Shown: positions 43,389 to 53,744, counted from the stretch's first letter. The stretch: 64,000 nucleotides of DNA from Marinoscillum sp040222955 (GCF_040222955.1 NZ_JAVKCA010000008.1:1-64000); one strand, 5' to 3'. Notes: a model not told the origin generated them from the letters alone. Numbers and translations are program-made.

Positions 43389-45260
43389 TTACCAGGTTAA
43401 TGAATATTGGATAGGTGTAGTGTCCACGGGTACGATCAGTTCCTGAAGGTCACCCGCTCTTCTGATAACCGGAACCTGGCCGGAACTCATGCTAATGAAG
43501 TACTGCTTATCATCCACAGCGTACCAACCATTGGGCAGTTGTTCTATTTTACCTCCTTCAGCTACTTTCAGATAAGTATTTGCGCTTGGATTAGCTACGA
43601 TCACTTCTCTGGTGAAGTACTTTGCTTCCCCATCAGGAACCACTTTATCACTCACCTCAGCCCCTTTGTATTCATACAAAAAGGTGGGGCGCTGAGTGTC
43701 ATAATCCAGCGTATATCCTTTGGATTTAAAATCGTCAGATGATGAAGGGAATGCCTGTTCGGGGCTATTGAGAACCGCCAAAGACGGCCCAGAAAACAGG
43801 TATTGCAGCATCCCCAGGGGTCGGAATGATCCATCTCCCCGATCATGCCACATGGGTGTGGCATCCACAAAGTCACCTTTCCAAACACACACAAGATTCC
43901 CGGCATTCAGGTCATAGATGTAGTGAATCCGATCAGGTTCGCCCACACCTATGGTATGCGTGAGCCGCTGGCTACGGTCTCCTTTAAAGTCAAGAAAGGC
44001 CCTGAGCAACTTCACCTCACTCGCTGGTTCGATAAGAATGGGTGGCACCAGATTACTTCCAGGAGGTGCAGAACCGAAAGTATGCAAAGCCACCGGGTAA
44101 GAATTGGCAGTGGATACAAACAAGCTCAAACTATTCTGCAACCAACTTTGTGCTTTAAAAAGAACTACCTCTATAGCATGCGGTCCCTCCTCCAGAGTAG
44201 CAGATTCCGAAAGTCCTCTCCACCCATCTCCAACTGATTTTCCATCAATCCTAAGTGAACCCAAACCTCCATATACCATATCAAAGAAATATTCATCACT
44301 TCGTGGTGCTATCAGCTTCCCGTTGAAAACAATCCCGTATTGATTGTCTTTCCCTGCCACCTCGTAGGTGAGTGCAGGAATACTTCCGCTTTTCACCACG
44401 GCAGATTCCTTCACTTCCGATTCTGTTTCAAAAGGGCCGTGATGCACCTCATAGGTCAAGTCTTCCAAACGAATATCCAGGTCACCAATGAGCTTATATT
44501 TGAAGTTCCTGAAGGCCACCGGCCCGTGATCTCCCTGAATCATGATTGGCCCCATAGGCACTTCATCATTCACCAAAGGTCCGCCAGTAGGCCTGGGGAT
44601 TTCTACATTGTCATGAATCTTCACCCCATTGAGTATGGTAGAAATAACGCGGGCATTGGCTGTTTTTTTTCCACTCTCATCAAATCTCGGTGCTTTAAAA
44701 ACCACCTCCAGTTTTTGCCAAAGACCAGGAGCCTTGGCCGCATTGATCAAAGGGGCTTTCCCCATGTAGCTGGTTTCGGGATTCTGCTCCCAGTTCCTGT
44801 AAATACCTCCTATATCCGAAAAACGAGCGGTTTTCACCCCCCAGCTGTCGCAAAGCTGGACTTCATACCTACCTTGCAGGTAAAGCCCGGAGTTAGATCC
44901 CCTGGGAATCATCACCTCCACTTCCAGCGCAATGTCCCCGTGCTCCCAATTGGTAACGAGGTGGCTTTTGTGTGAGTCATCCGGCTTGTTGAGCAACACG
45001 CCTGTACCCGAAACAGAAGTAATGGGATCCGCTTGAGGTTGGCTTTTCTTCTTTTTCTTCTTTTCTACCGGGGGCTGCGCATGGATATCTACCGTGGGAT
45101 CCATGGTCACATCACCTACTATCTGCCAGTTGCCAGACTGATTTTGAAAGGCGGAAAGATCATCAAAAGGCAATGGTCTCATTCCTCGATCCTGGGCACA
45201 AAGGAAGGCTGATAACGCCAGATACATCACTGCACTGAGCGCGATTCGGATTGAATTCAT
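43389..45260 (-). CDS. Secreted multidomain DUF1080 protein
   Basis: 623 residues, signal peptide (ALSAVMYLALSAFLCAQ). The first half is DUF1080 (GDIALEVEVMIPRGSNSGLY, LQGRYEVQLCDSWG, PGLWQKLEVVFKAPRFDESG, DHGPVAFRNFKYKLIG). A second region (YGIVFNGKLIAPRSDEYFFD) is PA14-like. A stretch of six lysines (EKKKKKKSQPQ) forms a linker near residue 70. It probably acts on 3-keto-glycosides made by the paired cytochrome c protein. Confidence 0.85.
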   Translation of the reverse strand: MNSIRIALSAVMYLALSAFLCAQDRGMRPLPFDDLSAFQNQSGNWQIVGDVTMDPTVDIHAQPPVEKKKKKKSQPQADPITSVSGTGVLLNKPDDSHKSHLVTNWEHGDIALEVEVMIPRGSNSGLYLQGRYEVQLCDSWGVKTARFSDIGGIYRNWEQNPETSYMGKAPLINAAKAPGLWQKLEVVFKAPRFDESGKKTANARVISTILNGVKIHDNVEIPRPTGGPLVNDEVPMGPIMIQGDHGPVAFRNFKYKLIGDLDIRLEDLTYEVHHGPFETESEVKESAVVKSGSIPALTYEVAGKDNQYGIVFNGKLIAPRSDEYFFDMVYGGLGSLRIDGKSVGDGWRGLSESATLEEGPHAIEVVLFKAQSWLQNSLSLFVSTANSYPVALHTFGSAPPGSNLVPPILIEPASEVKLLRAFLDFKGDRSQRLTHTIGVGEPDRIHYIYDLNAGNLVCVWKGDFVDATPMWHDRGDGSFRPLGMLQYLFSGPSLAVLNSPEQAFPSSSDDFKSKGYTLDYDTQRPTFLYEYKGAEVSDKVVPDGEAKYFTREVIVANPSANTYLKVAEGGKIEQLPNGWYAVDDKQYFISMSSGQVPVIRRAGDLQELIVPVDTTPIQYSLTW

Positions 45261-45500
45261 ATTGTTGGGTTCTTAATCAAAAAATTGAGTGGATGAAGCT
45301 AAAGAAAAATTGACGGGTGTCAAAACAGAAATGAGCCTGATTCACCTTGCCGACAGACGCAGCTTTGATTATCCAAGACAAGACCCACGGGGTATCCGCG
45401 ATTGATTCCTGAATCCATTTCGAGAGAATCCTCAAAAAAGAATTAATTCAATACCGGAAGGATGGGTAAACGCCCTGCCCCTCCGGTACCTGAAAGATGT

Positions 45501-48500
45501 TTACATATTCCTCCTGTATTGCCCACCGACCTCAAACATGGCATGGGTAATCTGTCCTAATGAACAATACTTGGTACTTTCCATCAGCTGAGCAAATGTA
45601 TTACCGTTGTTCAGGGCCACATCCTGCAACTTGCGCAAGGCCTCTGCCGACTTGTCTTCATTTCTGTGATGGAGCGCATTGAGGTTAGTGATCTGAGCCT
45701 GTTTTTCATCTTCAGTAGCTCTGATCACCTCATCTGGTGTGATCGTAGGCGATCCTGTAGATGACAGGAAGGTATTCACTCCGATAATTGGCAGATCGCC
45801 ATTGTGCTTTTTGGTTTCATAATAGAGACTTTCCTCCTGAATTTTACCACGCTGATACATGCTTTCCATCGCACCCAGCACACCACCTCTCTCGGTGATC
45901 CGGTCAAACTCCTCCATTACTGCTTCTTCCACCAGATCGGTGAGCTCTTCGGTAATAAATGACCCTTGCATTGGATTCTCGTTCTTGGCCAGTCCCAGCT
46001 CATTGTTGATGATCAGCTGGATTGCCATGGCCCTGCGCACGGAATGCTCTGTGGGTGTGGTGATGGCTTCATCATAAGCATTGGTATGCAGTGAGTTACA
46101 GTTATCATAAATGGCATACAAAGCCTGCAAGGTGGTACGGATGTCATTGAAATCAATCTCCTGGGCATGCAGCGAACGACCGGAAGTCTGAATGTGGTAT
46201 TTCAGCATCTGCGAACGTTCATTGGCACCATACTTCAGCTTCATGGCTTTCGCCCAAATCCTCCGTGCCACCCTGCCAATCACGGCATATTCTGCATCCA
46301 CGCCATTGGAGAAAAAGAAGCTCAGGTTGGGCGCGAATTTGTTGATGTCCATCCCACGTGAAAGGTAGTATTCCACAAAGGTGAAACCATTGGCCAGCGT
46401 GAAAGCCAGCTGGGTGATCGGGTTGGCACCTGCCTCGGCTATGTGATAGCCAGAAATAGATACTGAATAGAAATTGCGCACGGCCTGATCGATGAAATAC
46501 TGCTGTACGTCGCCCATCAGTCTCAGAGAAAACTCGGTAGAGAAAATACAGGTATTCTGGGCCTGATCTTCCTTAAGAATATCTGCCTGCACCGTGCCTC
46601 GCACACTGGAGAGCGTTCTGGCCTTGATCTCCTCATAAACTTCCTTTGGCAACACATCCTCACCGGTGACACCAAGGAGCATCAACCCAAGCCCATCATG
46701 ACCCACTGGTAAATCGCCTTTGTAAGTAGGTCGCTCGCTGCCCAGCTGATCATAAATTTTCTTGATTTTAGCCGCTATCTCCTGCTCCAGTCCTTTTTCT
46801 TTGATGTAGAGCTCACATTGCTGATCAATAGCTGCATTCATGAAAAATGCTGCAATGGTAGCAGCAGGACCATTAATGGTCATGGAAACGGACGTAGTGG
46901 GATCGCACAGGTTGAATCCTGAATATAGTTTCTTGGCATCATCCAGACTGCAAATGCTCACCCCGGAGTTGCCAATCTTCCCATAAATATCCGGCCTGTG
47001 ATCCGGATCTTCCCCGTAAAGCGTGACCGAATCGAACGCCGTAGACAGTCGCGCCGCTGGCAATCCGTGTGACACATAATGAAAACGCTTGTTGGTTCGC
47101 TCAGGGCCGCCCTCTCCGGCAAACATCCGGGTAGGGTCTTCTCCTTTTCTTTTAAATGGAAATACACCGGCCGTATAGGGAAATTCTCCAGGTACATTTT
47201 CCTGCAGGCTCCACTTCAGCACATCCCCCCAGGCCTCATATCTCGGCAGGCTCACTTTTTGAATTTTGGAGTGTGAAAGCGTCTCACTGGTAGTCTCCAC
47301 TTCTATTTTCTTACCCCGTACTTCGTAGGTGAATTTTTCACCGGCATAGTTGGCCTTTTTGGCTTCCCATTCTTCCAGTAGCTTTTTATTGTGCGGATCC
47401 AGATCCAGTTCCAGTTGTGCTTTGGCTTCCTCAATGGCCTCAATCGCAGCTTCCTTATCCATCGCCTTCATCACCTCCAGGGATTTGTCCAATCCATAAA
47501 GCTTCTGCGCAATCTCTTTTTGTTTTTCGACCGTCTGGTTAAAGTCCCGGATGGTTTCTGAAATCTCAGATAAGTAGCGGGTGCGCTTAGGCGGGATGAT
47601 GTAGATTTTCTCCGACATCTCCTGGGTAGACTCAAAACCGGACTTCAGGTCAGCCCCAGTTTTCCTGACCAGTTCATCAATAATCGCGCGATAGAGCTGG
47701 TTCATTCCCGGATCATTGAACTGGCTGGCAATGGTACCATATACCGGCAATTCCTCATCCGGAGTTTCCCAAAGGCCATGGTTGCGTTTGTATTGCTTTT
47801 TGACATCCCGCAATGCATCCAGGGCGCCCCGTTTGTCAAACTTATTGAGGGCGATCACGTCCGCAAAGTCCAGCATGTCTATCTTCTCCAGCTGGGTAGC
47901 AGCTCCATATTCTGGGGTCATCACATAGAGCGCCATGTCTGAGTGATCCGTAATTTCCGTATCTGACTGACCGATTCCTGAGGTTTCAAGAATGATCAGA
48001 TCAAAACCCGCCGCCTTGGTGATGTCCACTGCATCTTTCACATATTTGGAAAGGGCCAGATTGGACTGGCGTGTGGCCAGTGAGCGCATGTACACCCGGT
48101 CACTGAAGATGGAGTTCATGCGGATACGGTCGCCAAGGAGTGCACCTCCGGTTTTCCGCTTGGATGGATCCACCGAAATCACTGCAATGTTCTTATCCTC
48201 AAAATCCAACAAGAACCTTCGGACAAGCTCATCTACCAGCGAGGACTTTCCAGCGCCTCCTGTACCTGTGATCCCCAGAACCGGCGCAGTTTTTTTCGCA
48301 TCGATGGTACTGCGAATTTCATCCAGTAGCCCTTTGTTTTCTTCAGGATAATTTTCAGCCGCTGAGATCACTCTGGCAATGGCGTTAACTTCCTTTTTGT
48401 GTAGTTTTTTGATCTGTCCGTTGAGGTTTTCTCCTACCGGAAAATCACTGGTTTTCACCAGGTCGTTGATCATGCCCTGTAGGCCCATCTCGCGTCCATC

Positions 48501-48878
48501 ATCGGGCGCATAAATACGTGTAATGCCGTATTCGTGCAGTTCTTTGATCTCCTCTGGAAGAATGGTGCCACCACCACCGCCAAAAATCTTAATCTGGCTG
48601 GCGCCACGTTCTTTCAGCAGGTCAAACATGTACTTGAAGTACTCCACATGCCCGCCCTGATAGCTGGTAATCGCAATGGCCTGCGCATCCTCCTGGATGG
48701 CACAATCCACAATCTCCTGCACGGAGCGGTTGTGGCCCAGGTGAATCACCTCGCAACCGGTGGACTGGATAATCCGACGCATAATATTGATGGCCGCATC
48801 GTGTCCATCAAAGAGTGAGGCAGCTGTGACTATCCTGATGTGATTGACGGGTTTGTAAGGAGCAATGGTCTGAGACAT
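45501..48878 (-). CDS. icmF: Fused isobutyryl-CoA mutase IcmF
   Basis: 1125 residues in the IcmF arrangement. B12-binding domain first (residues 10-150, DGHDAAINIMRRI), then a MeaB-type GTPase chaperone (P-loop GITGTGGAGKSSLVDEL, near 200; base-specificity ALNKFDKRG), a linker, and the acyl-CoA mutase barrel (YVSHGLPAARLSTAFDSVTL; STSVSMTINGPAA-like; ends SLGQITHAMFEVGGQYRRNM). It interconverts isobutyryl-CoA and n-butyryl-CoA with adenosylcobalamin, and the GTPase loads and protects the cofactor. A monocistron. Confidence 0.96.
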   Translation of the reverse strand: MSQTIAPYKPVNHIRIVTAASLFDGHDAAINIMRRIIQSTGCEVIHLGHNRSVQEIVDCAIQEDAQAIAITSYQGGHVEYFKYMFDLLKERGASQIKIFGGGGGTILPEEIKELHEYGITRIYAPDDGREMGLQGMINDLVKTSDFPVGENLNGQIKKLHKKEVNAIARVISAAENYPEENKGLLDEIRSTIDAKKTAPVLGITGTGGAGKSSLVDELVRRFLLDFEDKNIAVISVDPSKRKTGGALLGDRIRMNSIFSDRVYMRSLATRQSNLALSKYVKDAVDITKAAGFDLIILETSGIGQSDTEITDHSDMALYVMTPEYGAATQLEKIDMLDFADVIALNKFDKRGALDALRDVKKQYKRNHGLWETPDEELPVYGTIASQFNDPGMNQLYRAIIDELVRKTGADLKSGFESTQEMSEKIYIIPPKRTRYLSEISETIRDFNQTVEKQKEIAQKLYGLDKSLEVMKAMDKEAAIEAIEEAKAQLELDLDPHNKKLLEEWEAKKANYAGEKFTYEVRGKKIEVETTSETLSHSKIQKVSLPRYEAWGDVLKWSLQENVPGEFPYTAGVFPFKRKGEDPTRMFAGEGGPERTNKRFHYVSHGLPAARLSTAFDSVTLYGEDPDHRPDIYGKIGNSGVSICSLDDAKKLYSGFNLCDPTTSVSMTINGPAATIAAFFMNAAIDQQCELYIKEKGLEQEIAAKIKKIYDQLGSERPTYKGDLPVGHDGLGLMLLGVTGEDVLPKEVYEEIKARTLSSVRGTVQADILKEDQAQNTCIFSTEFSLRLMGDVQQYFIDQAVRNFYSVSISGYHIAEAGANPITQLAFTLANGFTFVEYYLSRGMDINKFAPNLSFFFSNGVDAEYAVIGRVARRIWAKAMKLKYGANERSQMLKYHIQTSGRSLHAQEIDFNDIRTTLQALYAIYDNCNSLHTNAYDEAITTPTEHSVRRAMAIQLIINNELGLAKNENPMQGSFITEELTDLVEEAVMEEFDRITERGGVLGAMESMYQRGKIQEESLYYETKKHNGDLPIIGVNTFLSSTGSPTITPDEVIRATEDEKQAQITNLNALHHRNEDKSAEALRKLQDVALNNGNTFAQLMESTKYCSLGQITHAMFEVGGQYRRNM

Positions 48879-49174
48879 AAATGATCGGTTTATGTTTTGG
48901 GGTCTTTTAATGTTGTTTGTCTTACTGAGTACTCAAATGACTCATGAGCCTGGACTTGCGCTTCACAGAAGCCCTAAGTTCCCGACTACAGCTACAAAAA
49001 TAAGTAAAACCCTACTGTGAAGGTGCCCATTTCGGGGATTTGACAAAAGGGAAAAGGATGTTCGGGAAGTTAAGAAATTGGGTGATCTCTATTTTGAGAA
49101 TTGAAGGAATCTCATTTGATAAACCCGTTCCATTGACTTTAGGGAGTCAGACATTGGACGTAGTTGATCGTTCC
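48879..49174. other. Intergenic region upstream of icmF
   Basis: About 300 bp. I see no gene, no clear promoter consensus and no strong hairpin. Confidence 0.5.
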
Positions 49175-49783
49175 TTATTTTTTAGTAATCACCCTCCCTA
49201 CTTTGATGTACAAGGCTGACATCCCAACAAATAAAATGATCAGCCCCACGGCGTTCATTAATACGGCCGAAAGGCCAAGGCTCTCCACATCCACAAAGGG
49301 ATAGGGGTAAAAACCAGCACTATTGCCCCTGATGAGGATGTATACCAGATAAACTAATGGGTAAATCAGCCATTTCGGTATTTGCCGATAGGCCAATTGC
49401 GATTTGTCTTCAAACAAGTACCAGCACACAATGACCACAATGGGAATCAACGAATGAAGGAGCTCATCCACCACCAACTGAACCCCGGTAGGTTCCCAAA
49501 CAGGCCGCAACACAATCTGATAAACAAGCCCAACCATGGTAATGTACACGGTAACGGCTGTTAAGGTACCGGGCTTACTCAGGCTGGATGGCTTTTTATG
49601 CCGGAGAACGATCATCGTAAAATAAATCGCCACCAGCGAATTGGTCAGTATGGTAAAAAAGCTGAAGAATCGGATGGTTGTTTCACCCACGGAGGCAACC
49701 CTGTTTTCCAGCATTAAAAAGTACTGAGTCAATACAGCTACCCAAGCCAGAACCGCTAAAAATGTTGACCATTTTTTCCTCAT
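49175..49783 (-). CDS. Pr6Pr family membrane protein
   Basis: 202 residues, six predicted helices. IRFFSFFTILTNSLVAIYFT and LLHSLIPIVVIVCWYLFEDK match the Pr6Pr/FAR-17a-like family, with YPLVYLVYILIRGNSAGFYPYPF. The substrate is unknown; some relatives are lipid hydrolases. The conserved Asn/Thr and His in the middle helices are present. Confidence 0.8.
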   Translation of the reverse strand: MRKKWSTFLAVLAWVAVLTQYFLMLENRVASVGETTIRFFSFFTILTNSLVAIYFTMIVLRHKKPSSLSKPGTLTAVTVYITMVGLVYQIVLRPVWEPTGVQLVVDELLHSLIPIVVIVCWYLFEDKSQLAYRQIPKWLIYPLVYLVYILIRGNSAGFYPYPFVDVESLGLSAVLMNAVGLIILFVGMSALYIKVGRVITKK

Positions 49784-49886
49784 AACGCGATGCTAATTTA
49801 ATCATCTTCATGATTCTGAAAAATTCCTTAGCGCATCTCTTCATTTTCATGCAAAAAATGGTCTTTGGAGTTACATGCATCCCAGG

Positions 49887-50528
49887 TCACTCCTCCTGAA
49901 ACGGAAAGTAATCGAGCACATCATATTCCCAGACATTCGTAGGAAATATCACCACCAGATTGGCGGTTTTTTCCCCTATGTTCTTAAATGCATGTGGCAC
50001 CATCGGAGGGATGTTGACAATATATGGCGCCTCTATGGTAAAAAGGGTATCTCCCAGTGCATAGAGGATCGTTCCTTCCAACAACACATGCGACTCCTCC
50101 CCCTTGTGGGTGTGCATTGGCGGAGCACCGCCAGGAAAAGTCTCTGTAATCCCAATCACGAGGTTTTGATAGCCGTTTTTATAGCCCTCCATGACATGCA
50201 CATATTCCCCGGGGCCCGGGTTAATGACCGGTAGTTCATCCAGCCGGGCAGCGTATTCTTTCCAGTTCTTCAGCTCCCGGGTCGCATAGCCCGGCGGCAC
50301 GGTTCGCCTTTCCAGTACCTTGTGTGAATGATGCTGGGCGTGAAGGTATTCGATGATGGAATCAGGTACTGTTTTTATCTCGTCAACCAGACCCTCAATC
50401 GAGAAGGTTTCAGTTGCCGAGCCATGGGTATGGGTCTCCGGTCCATGGGAATGCGTGCCGTTGTCTCGGGAGCACGCACAAAGAAGGATGGCTATTCCTC
50501 CTGTCACAAAAAAGCTAAGAAGTTTCAT
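49887..50528 (-). CDS. Cupin-domain lipoprotein
   Basis: 214 residues from the ATG at 50528, the start of a lipoprotein signal (MKLLSFFVTGGIAILLCACSRD); upstream frame continues to 50714. A His-rich stretch follows (HSHGPETHTHGSA). The cupin core has GAPPMHTHKGEESHVLLEGT and PPMVPHAFKNIGEKTANLVV, giving the usual three-His one-Glu metal site. The substrate is unknown. It lies upstream of the Fic gene, divergent. Confidence 0.8.
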   Translation of the reverse strand: MKLLSFFVTGGIAILLCACSRDNGTHSHGPETHTHGSATETFSIEGLVDEIKTVPDSIIEYLHAQHHSHKVLERRTVPPGYATRELKNWKEYAARLDELPVINPGPGEYVHVMEGYKNGYQNLVIGITETFPGGAPPMHTHKGEESHVLLEGTILYALGDTLFTIEAPYIVNIPPMVPHAFKNIGEKTANLVVIFPTNVWEYDVLDYFPFQEE

Positions 50529-50796
50529 ATCGGTATTGATTGGTGTCGCACGAAGGTAATTGCGGATTTCTCCTGGGTGATCTTTCAACACGCTGATAAA
50601 CAGGATGTTGATATCCGCTATTAGACTATTAAAATAGAAAAATAACCATTGCAAGTCAAGTGTTTTCTGTCTGATTAGCTGGCAACTGAAGTAAGACCCC
50701 TTCAGCCTGGCCAAAACGCTTCTAAATTCAATAGGATTACAATTGGTGGGTTGGGTGTATGACTTCTTGCAACCCTGAAAATTAATGTCTACTTTC

Positions 50797-50834
50797 GAGT
50801 AAACATCAAATTACTAATAATTTGATGTTTACTC
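50797..50834. promoter_or_regulatory. Long perfect palindrome upstream of fic
   Basis: GAGTAAACATCAAATTA (50797-50813) and TAATTTGATGTTTACTC (50818-50834) are exact inverted copies around CTAA. A further half-site GAACATCAAA lies at 50841-50850, touching the fic ATG at 50853. This is most simply an operator. Confidence 0.7.
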
Positions 50835-50852
50835 AGTTTTGAACATCAAACC
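50800..50852. repeat. ~53 bp flanking repeat, left copy
   Basis: Shares TAAACATCAAA, ATGTTTACT and CATCAAA in the same order and near spacing with 52021-52074 on the other side of fic. Confidence 0.6.
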
Positions 50853-51986
50853 ATGGAAGCACCTCTATTCAAGATCAACCCGGACAGAAACAAGCCCTGG
50901 AATGACCTGCCGGATTTGCCCATACACCCCAATCTTTACCGCACGGTAGACATCATGGAGCAGTTGGGCAACACCAAGTCGGCATTGGGGAGGCTGCATG
51001 GACGGTCGGTCGCCATTCCCAACCAGGGCATCCTCATCAACACTATCAGTTTGCAGGAAGCCAAGGCTTCCAGTGAGATCGAAAACATCTTCACAACGGA
51101 CGACGAACTCTATCAGGCCTACAGCGAAGAAGGGGAAGATGTGCATGTGAAAGGTGCACCGAAGGAGGTACTCCGCTACCGCGAGGCGCTATGGGAAGGT
51201 CATCGGTATTTGATGACGCAGGGGCAGTTTGACCAGGACTATTTTATCCGTCTGTACAGGATCATCAAGCAAACCAATGATGGTCTGCGGCCATCCAGTG
51301 CTCATATCTACATCAAACAAGGCGGCACCGGCCCCAACGCGGGCACGGCTATTTATACTCCTCCAAGGGCCCGGGGAATTATTGAGCAAAAACTTCAAAA
51401 TCTGGTAGATTTTGTGAATGATGATGAAAAGTATGCCATTGACCCCCTGATCAAAATGGCCATTGCCCACTACCAGTTTGAGGTAATTCACCCCTTTCGG
51501 GACGGAAACGGACGTGCCGGCAGGATTTTTAACATCAACATTCTGACCCAAAAAGGGCTTTTGGATCTGCCCATCCTGTTTCTGAGTCGATACATCATCA
51601 GCCATAAAAGTGAGTACTACTCCCTGCTGGCTGGTGTAACCCAGCGCGGACTTTGGGAACGCTGGATTTTGTATATGCTGAAAGCTGTAGAAACCACAGC
51701 CAACCTGACATTCAACAAGGTCAATGACATCCTGGCGGCCAAAGAAGGCATGATGCAAGCCATATCAGAGGAAACCAAAATCCGGAAACCTGAGCAACTC
51801 GTACAGATGATCTTTACCCAGCCGCTCACCAAGGTGAGTCACCTGACCGATGCTAAAATCTATGCGGAGGGTACGGCCAGAAACTATTTGAATCAACTTT
51901 GTGATTTATCCATTCTGGAAAAACGCACCATCTCCGGGCATCATTATTACCTGAATATGGAACTGTACCGAATTTTGTCTGAGTAA
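50853..51986 (+). CDS. Fic family AMP-transferase with HTH
   Basis: 377 residues: Fic N-terminal region, Fic core HPFRDGNGR (213-221), and a winged-helix-like C-terminus. The inhibitory motif [ST]xxxE[GN] is SSEIEN at 73-78 in the N-part, so this is a class II Fic protein kept inactive by its own Glu77. Such proteins transfer AMP to proteins, or autoregulate. Strong palindromes lie just before the ATG and after the stop. It has no obvious antitoxin partner. It resembles DOC-like Fic regulators. Confidence 0.93.
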   Translation: MEAPLFKINPDRNKPWNDLPDLPIHPNLYRTVDIMEQLGNTKSALGRLHGRSVAIPNQGILINTISLQEAKASSEIENIFTTDDELYQAYSEEGEDVHVKGAPKEVLRYREALWEGHRYLMTQGQFDQDYFIRLYRIIKQTNDGLRPSSAHIYIKQGGTGPNAGTAIYTPPRARGIIEQKLQNLVDFVNDDEKYAIDPLIKMAIAHYQFEVIHPFRDGNGRAGRIFNINILTQKGLLDLPILFLSRYIISHKSEYYSLLAGVTQRGLWERWILYMLKAVETTANLTFNKVNDILAAKEGMMQAISEETKIRKPEQLVQMIFTQPLTKVSHLTDAKIYAEGTARNYLNQLCDLSILEKRTISGHHYYLNMELYRILSE

Positions 51987-52020
51987 TTGTGGGGTGCTAA
52001 ACTGAGGGCTCAACCCGCAC

Positions 52021-52074
52021 TAAACATCAAAAAAGTAAATAATCAATGTTTACTTTGAATCAGGCATCAAAACC
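52021..52074. repeat. ~54 bp flanking repeat, right copy
   Basis: TAAACATCAAA (52021-52031) and AATGTTTACT (52045-52053 region) with a CATCAAA at 52065, matching the left copy. The pair brackets the fic gene. Confidence 0.6.
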
Positions 52075-53456
52075 TATCTGAGCAGTAGCTTTTTCCACTC
52101 TGACGTGCCGTCTATCTGTACCTGAACAGTATACAAACCCCGTGGCCAAACCCTGACGTCCAGGTCGAGCGTTTGGTGCTCAAAGCGTTCATAATGCTCA
52201 ACCATTCGCCCCGCAAAATCATAGACCACCACTTCTGCTTTACCCTGAGTCTCAGGCAAAACAAGCTTCAATCGGTCCTGAGCAGGGTTGGGGTAGATTA
52301 AGACCTGCAACGACTTTGGATCCTCCACCCCCAAAACGGGCTCAGGCTTGCGGCTATGATCTGTGTAGTACACCTGACCGTCCAGTTGCTGTACGGCAAA
52401 AACCCGCCCGTCTTTGCGCTGAGCAAACCGGCAAAAGTTGAAATACGGTGCATCATTGATCATCACAGGATCGAGCGGCATTCGCTCAAAGTGCTCCTGC
52501 TCATGGTCCAGGTAGAAAATGCTCGACAACCGAAAGGAAAATCCCAATCTGGGCGCGTAAATATCTCCATTTTCAGCAAAGAACAGATCATAACCCTCAT
52601 TGTAAAACCATTCATAGCCATAAGGTGTGAGTTTCAGGTGCGACCATTCGCCATTATCCAATGCCCCGGTGAGGCTGTTGGTCAAATTGAGGGCAGTAGC
52701 CATGGATCCAATGCCACCCTGCAGGCTCACATGTATACGATCCGTATGATCCACCTCCAGGCTGGTCACCTGCACCACGTTGGTGGTGAGGAGTTCGTTT
52801 CCTCCTCCTAAAAAAGTTGGGTTAGGTATTTTTCGCCATGACAGACCACCGTCAACCGAGTAGATGAGGGCCCCGTCCTGGGCATTATACTCATTCACCG
52901 AAGCGAAGAGATTGCCGTGGCTATCCTGAGCCAGCTGCGCAATGTATCGATTGTTGAAGCTGCCAATATCCAGCTTTTGCCACGTAGCTCCATGGTCAAC
53001 AGATCTCAATAGACCATTTCCCCTGAAATAGCCCACCTGGTTCTTCTCCAAAATATGACCTGTAGCAGCCACTACGTCTCCATTGGGCAGTACTTCCAGG
53101 TCCCGAATTTCCTGAGTATCTGGCAGCTGACTCTCCGCCCAGGTATCGCCCCCATCCTGCGAATGGTAGATAGCACCCTGAGCTGCCACGGCGTAGCGAT
53201 ACTGTCCGGAAATTCTAATCTGGAAAAAGGCCATCGTCGGTGCACTGAGCTTTTGCCAGTTGTCACCTTCAGGCCCGCTCTTATACAATCCATGATCCGT
53301 AGCCACGTGAATCTCATCACTGGCAGGGTCAATGGCAATGTCAAAATGAATCGCTTGGGGATCGGCTTTGGAATCCAATACTTCCCAAAAGGAGGTGTTT
53401 CGCTGGGACACCACCACTTGTGGTATCAAAATCAACAGCAAGAGTACTTTTCTCAC
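52074..53456 (-). CDS. Secreted BNR/Asp-box protein with T9SS sorting domain
   Basis: 460 residues with a signal peptide (LLLLILIPQVVVSQ). Asp-box-like motifs (HSQDGGDTW, SVDHGATW, SVDGGLSW) mark a sialidase/YCF48-like beta-propeller. The C-terminus (IYPNPAQDRLKLVL ... VVVYDFAGRMV ... WPRGLYTVQV ... KKLLLR) is a type A T9SS sorting domain. It is secreted via T9SS. No enzyme residues are clear. Confidence 0.85.
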   Translation of the reverse strand: MRKVLLLLILIPQVVVSQRNTSFWEVLDSKADPQAIHFDIAIDPASDEIHVATDHGLYKSGPEGDNWQKLSAPTMAFFQIRISGQYRYAVAAQGAIYHSQDGGDTWAESQLPDTQEIRDLEVLPNGDVVAATGHILEKNQVGYFRGNGLLRSVDHGATWQKLDIGSFNNRYIAQLAQDSHGNLFASVNEYNAQDGALIYSVDGGLSWRKIPNPTFLGGGNELLTTNVVQVTSLEVDHTDRIHVSLQGGIGSMATALNLTNSLTGALDNGEWSHLKLTPYGYEWFYNEGYDLFFAENGDIYAPRLGFSFRLSSIFYLDHEQEHFERMPLDPVMINDAPYFNFCRFAQRKDGRVFAVQQLDGQVYYTDHSRKPEPVLGVEDPKSLQVLIYPNPAQDRLKLVLPETQGKAEVVVYDFAGRMVEHYERFEHQTLDLDVRVWPRGLYTVQVQIDGTSEWKKLLLR

Positions 53457-53744
53457 AAAAAAATGAAATCAAATTCTACATCTGAACGAAAAGCCAATTG
53501 GGTGGTTTCAGAATAAAGGTCTGAACGGTGACTTTTGGATTCAAACCTGCTTTAAGACCTGATTATCGGGTAAAAGGTGGGCTTAGTCATGTTCACTCAA
53601 GCCTATTTGTTCATGTCCGGTACTGGCCATAACTGTCCGCAAACGGATAGTCATTTCCAAGCTTCCAAAAGACTTCTGTCTGAAATTCAAAGGCTTACAA
53701 GTGTGGTTTGCTTTTTGTAGAGAATAAACCTAAACCACTGTAAC
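53457..53744. other. Intergenic region
   Basis: About 290 bp. No gene or strong hairpin was seen; the small membrane protein starts at its right edge. Confidence 0.5.
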
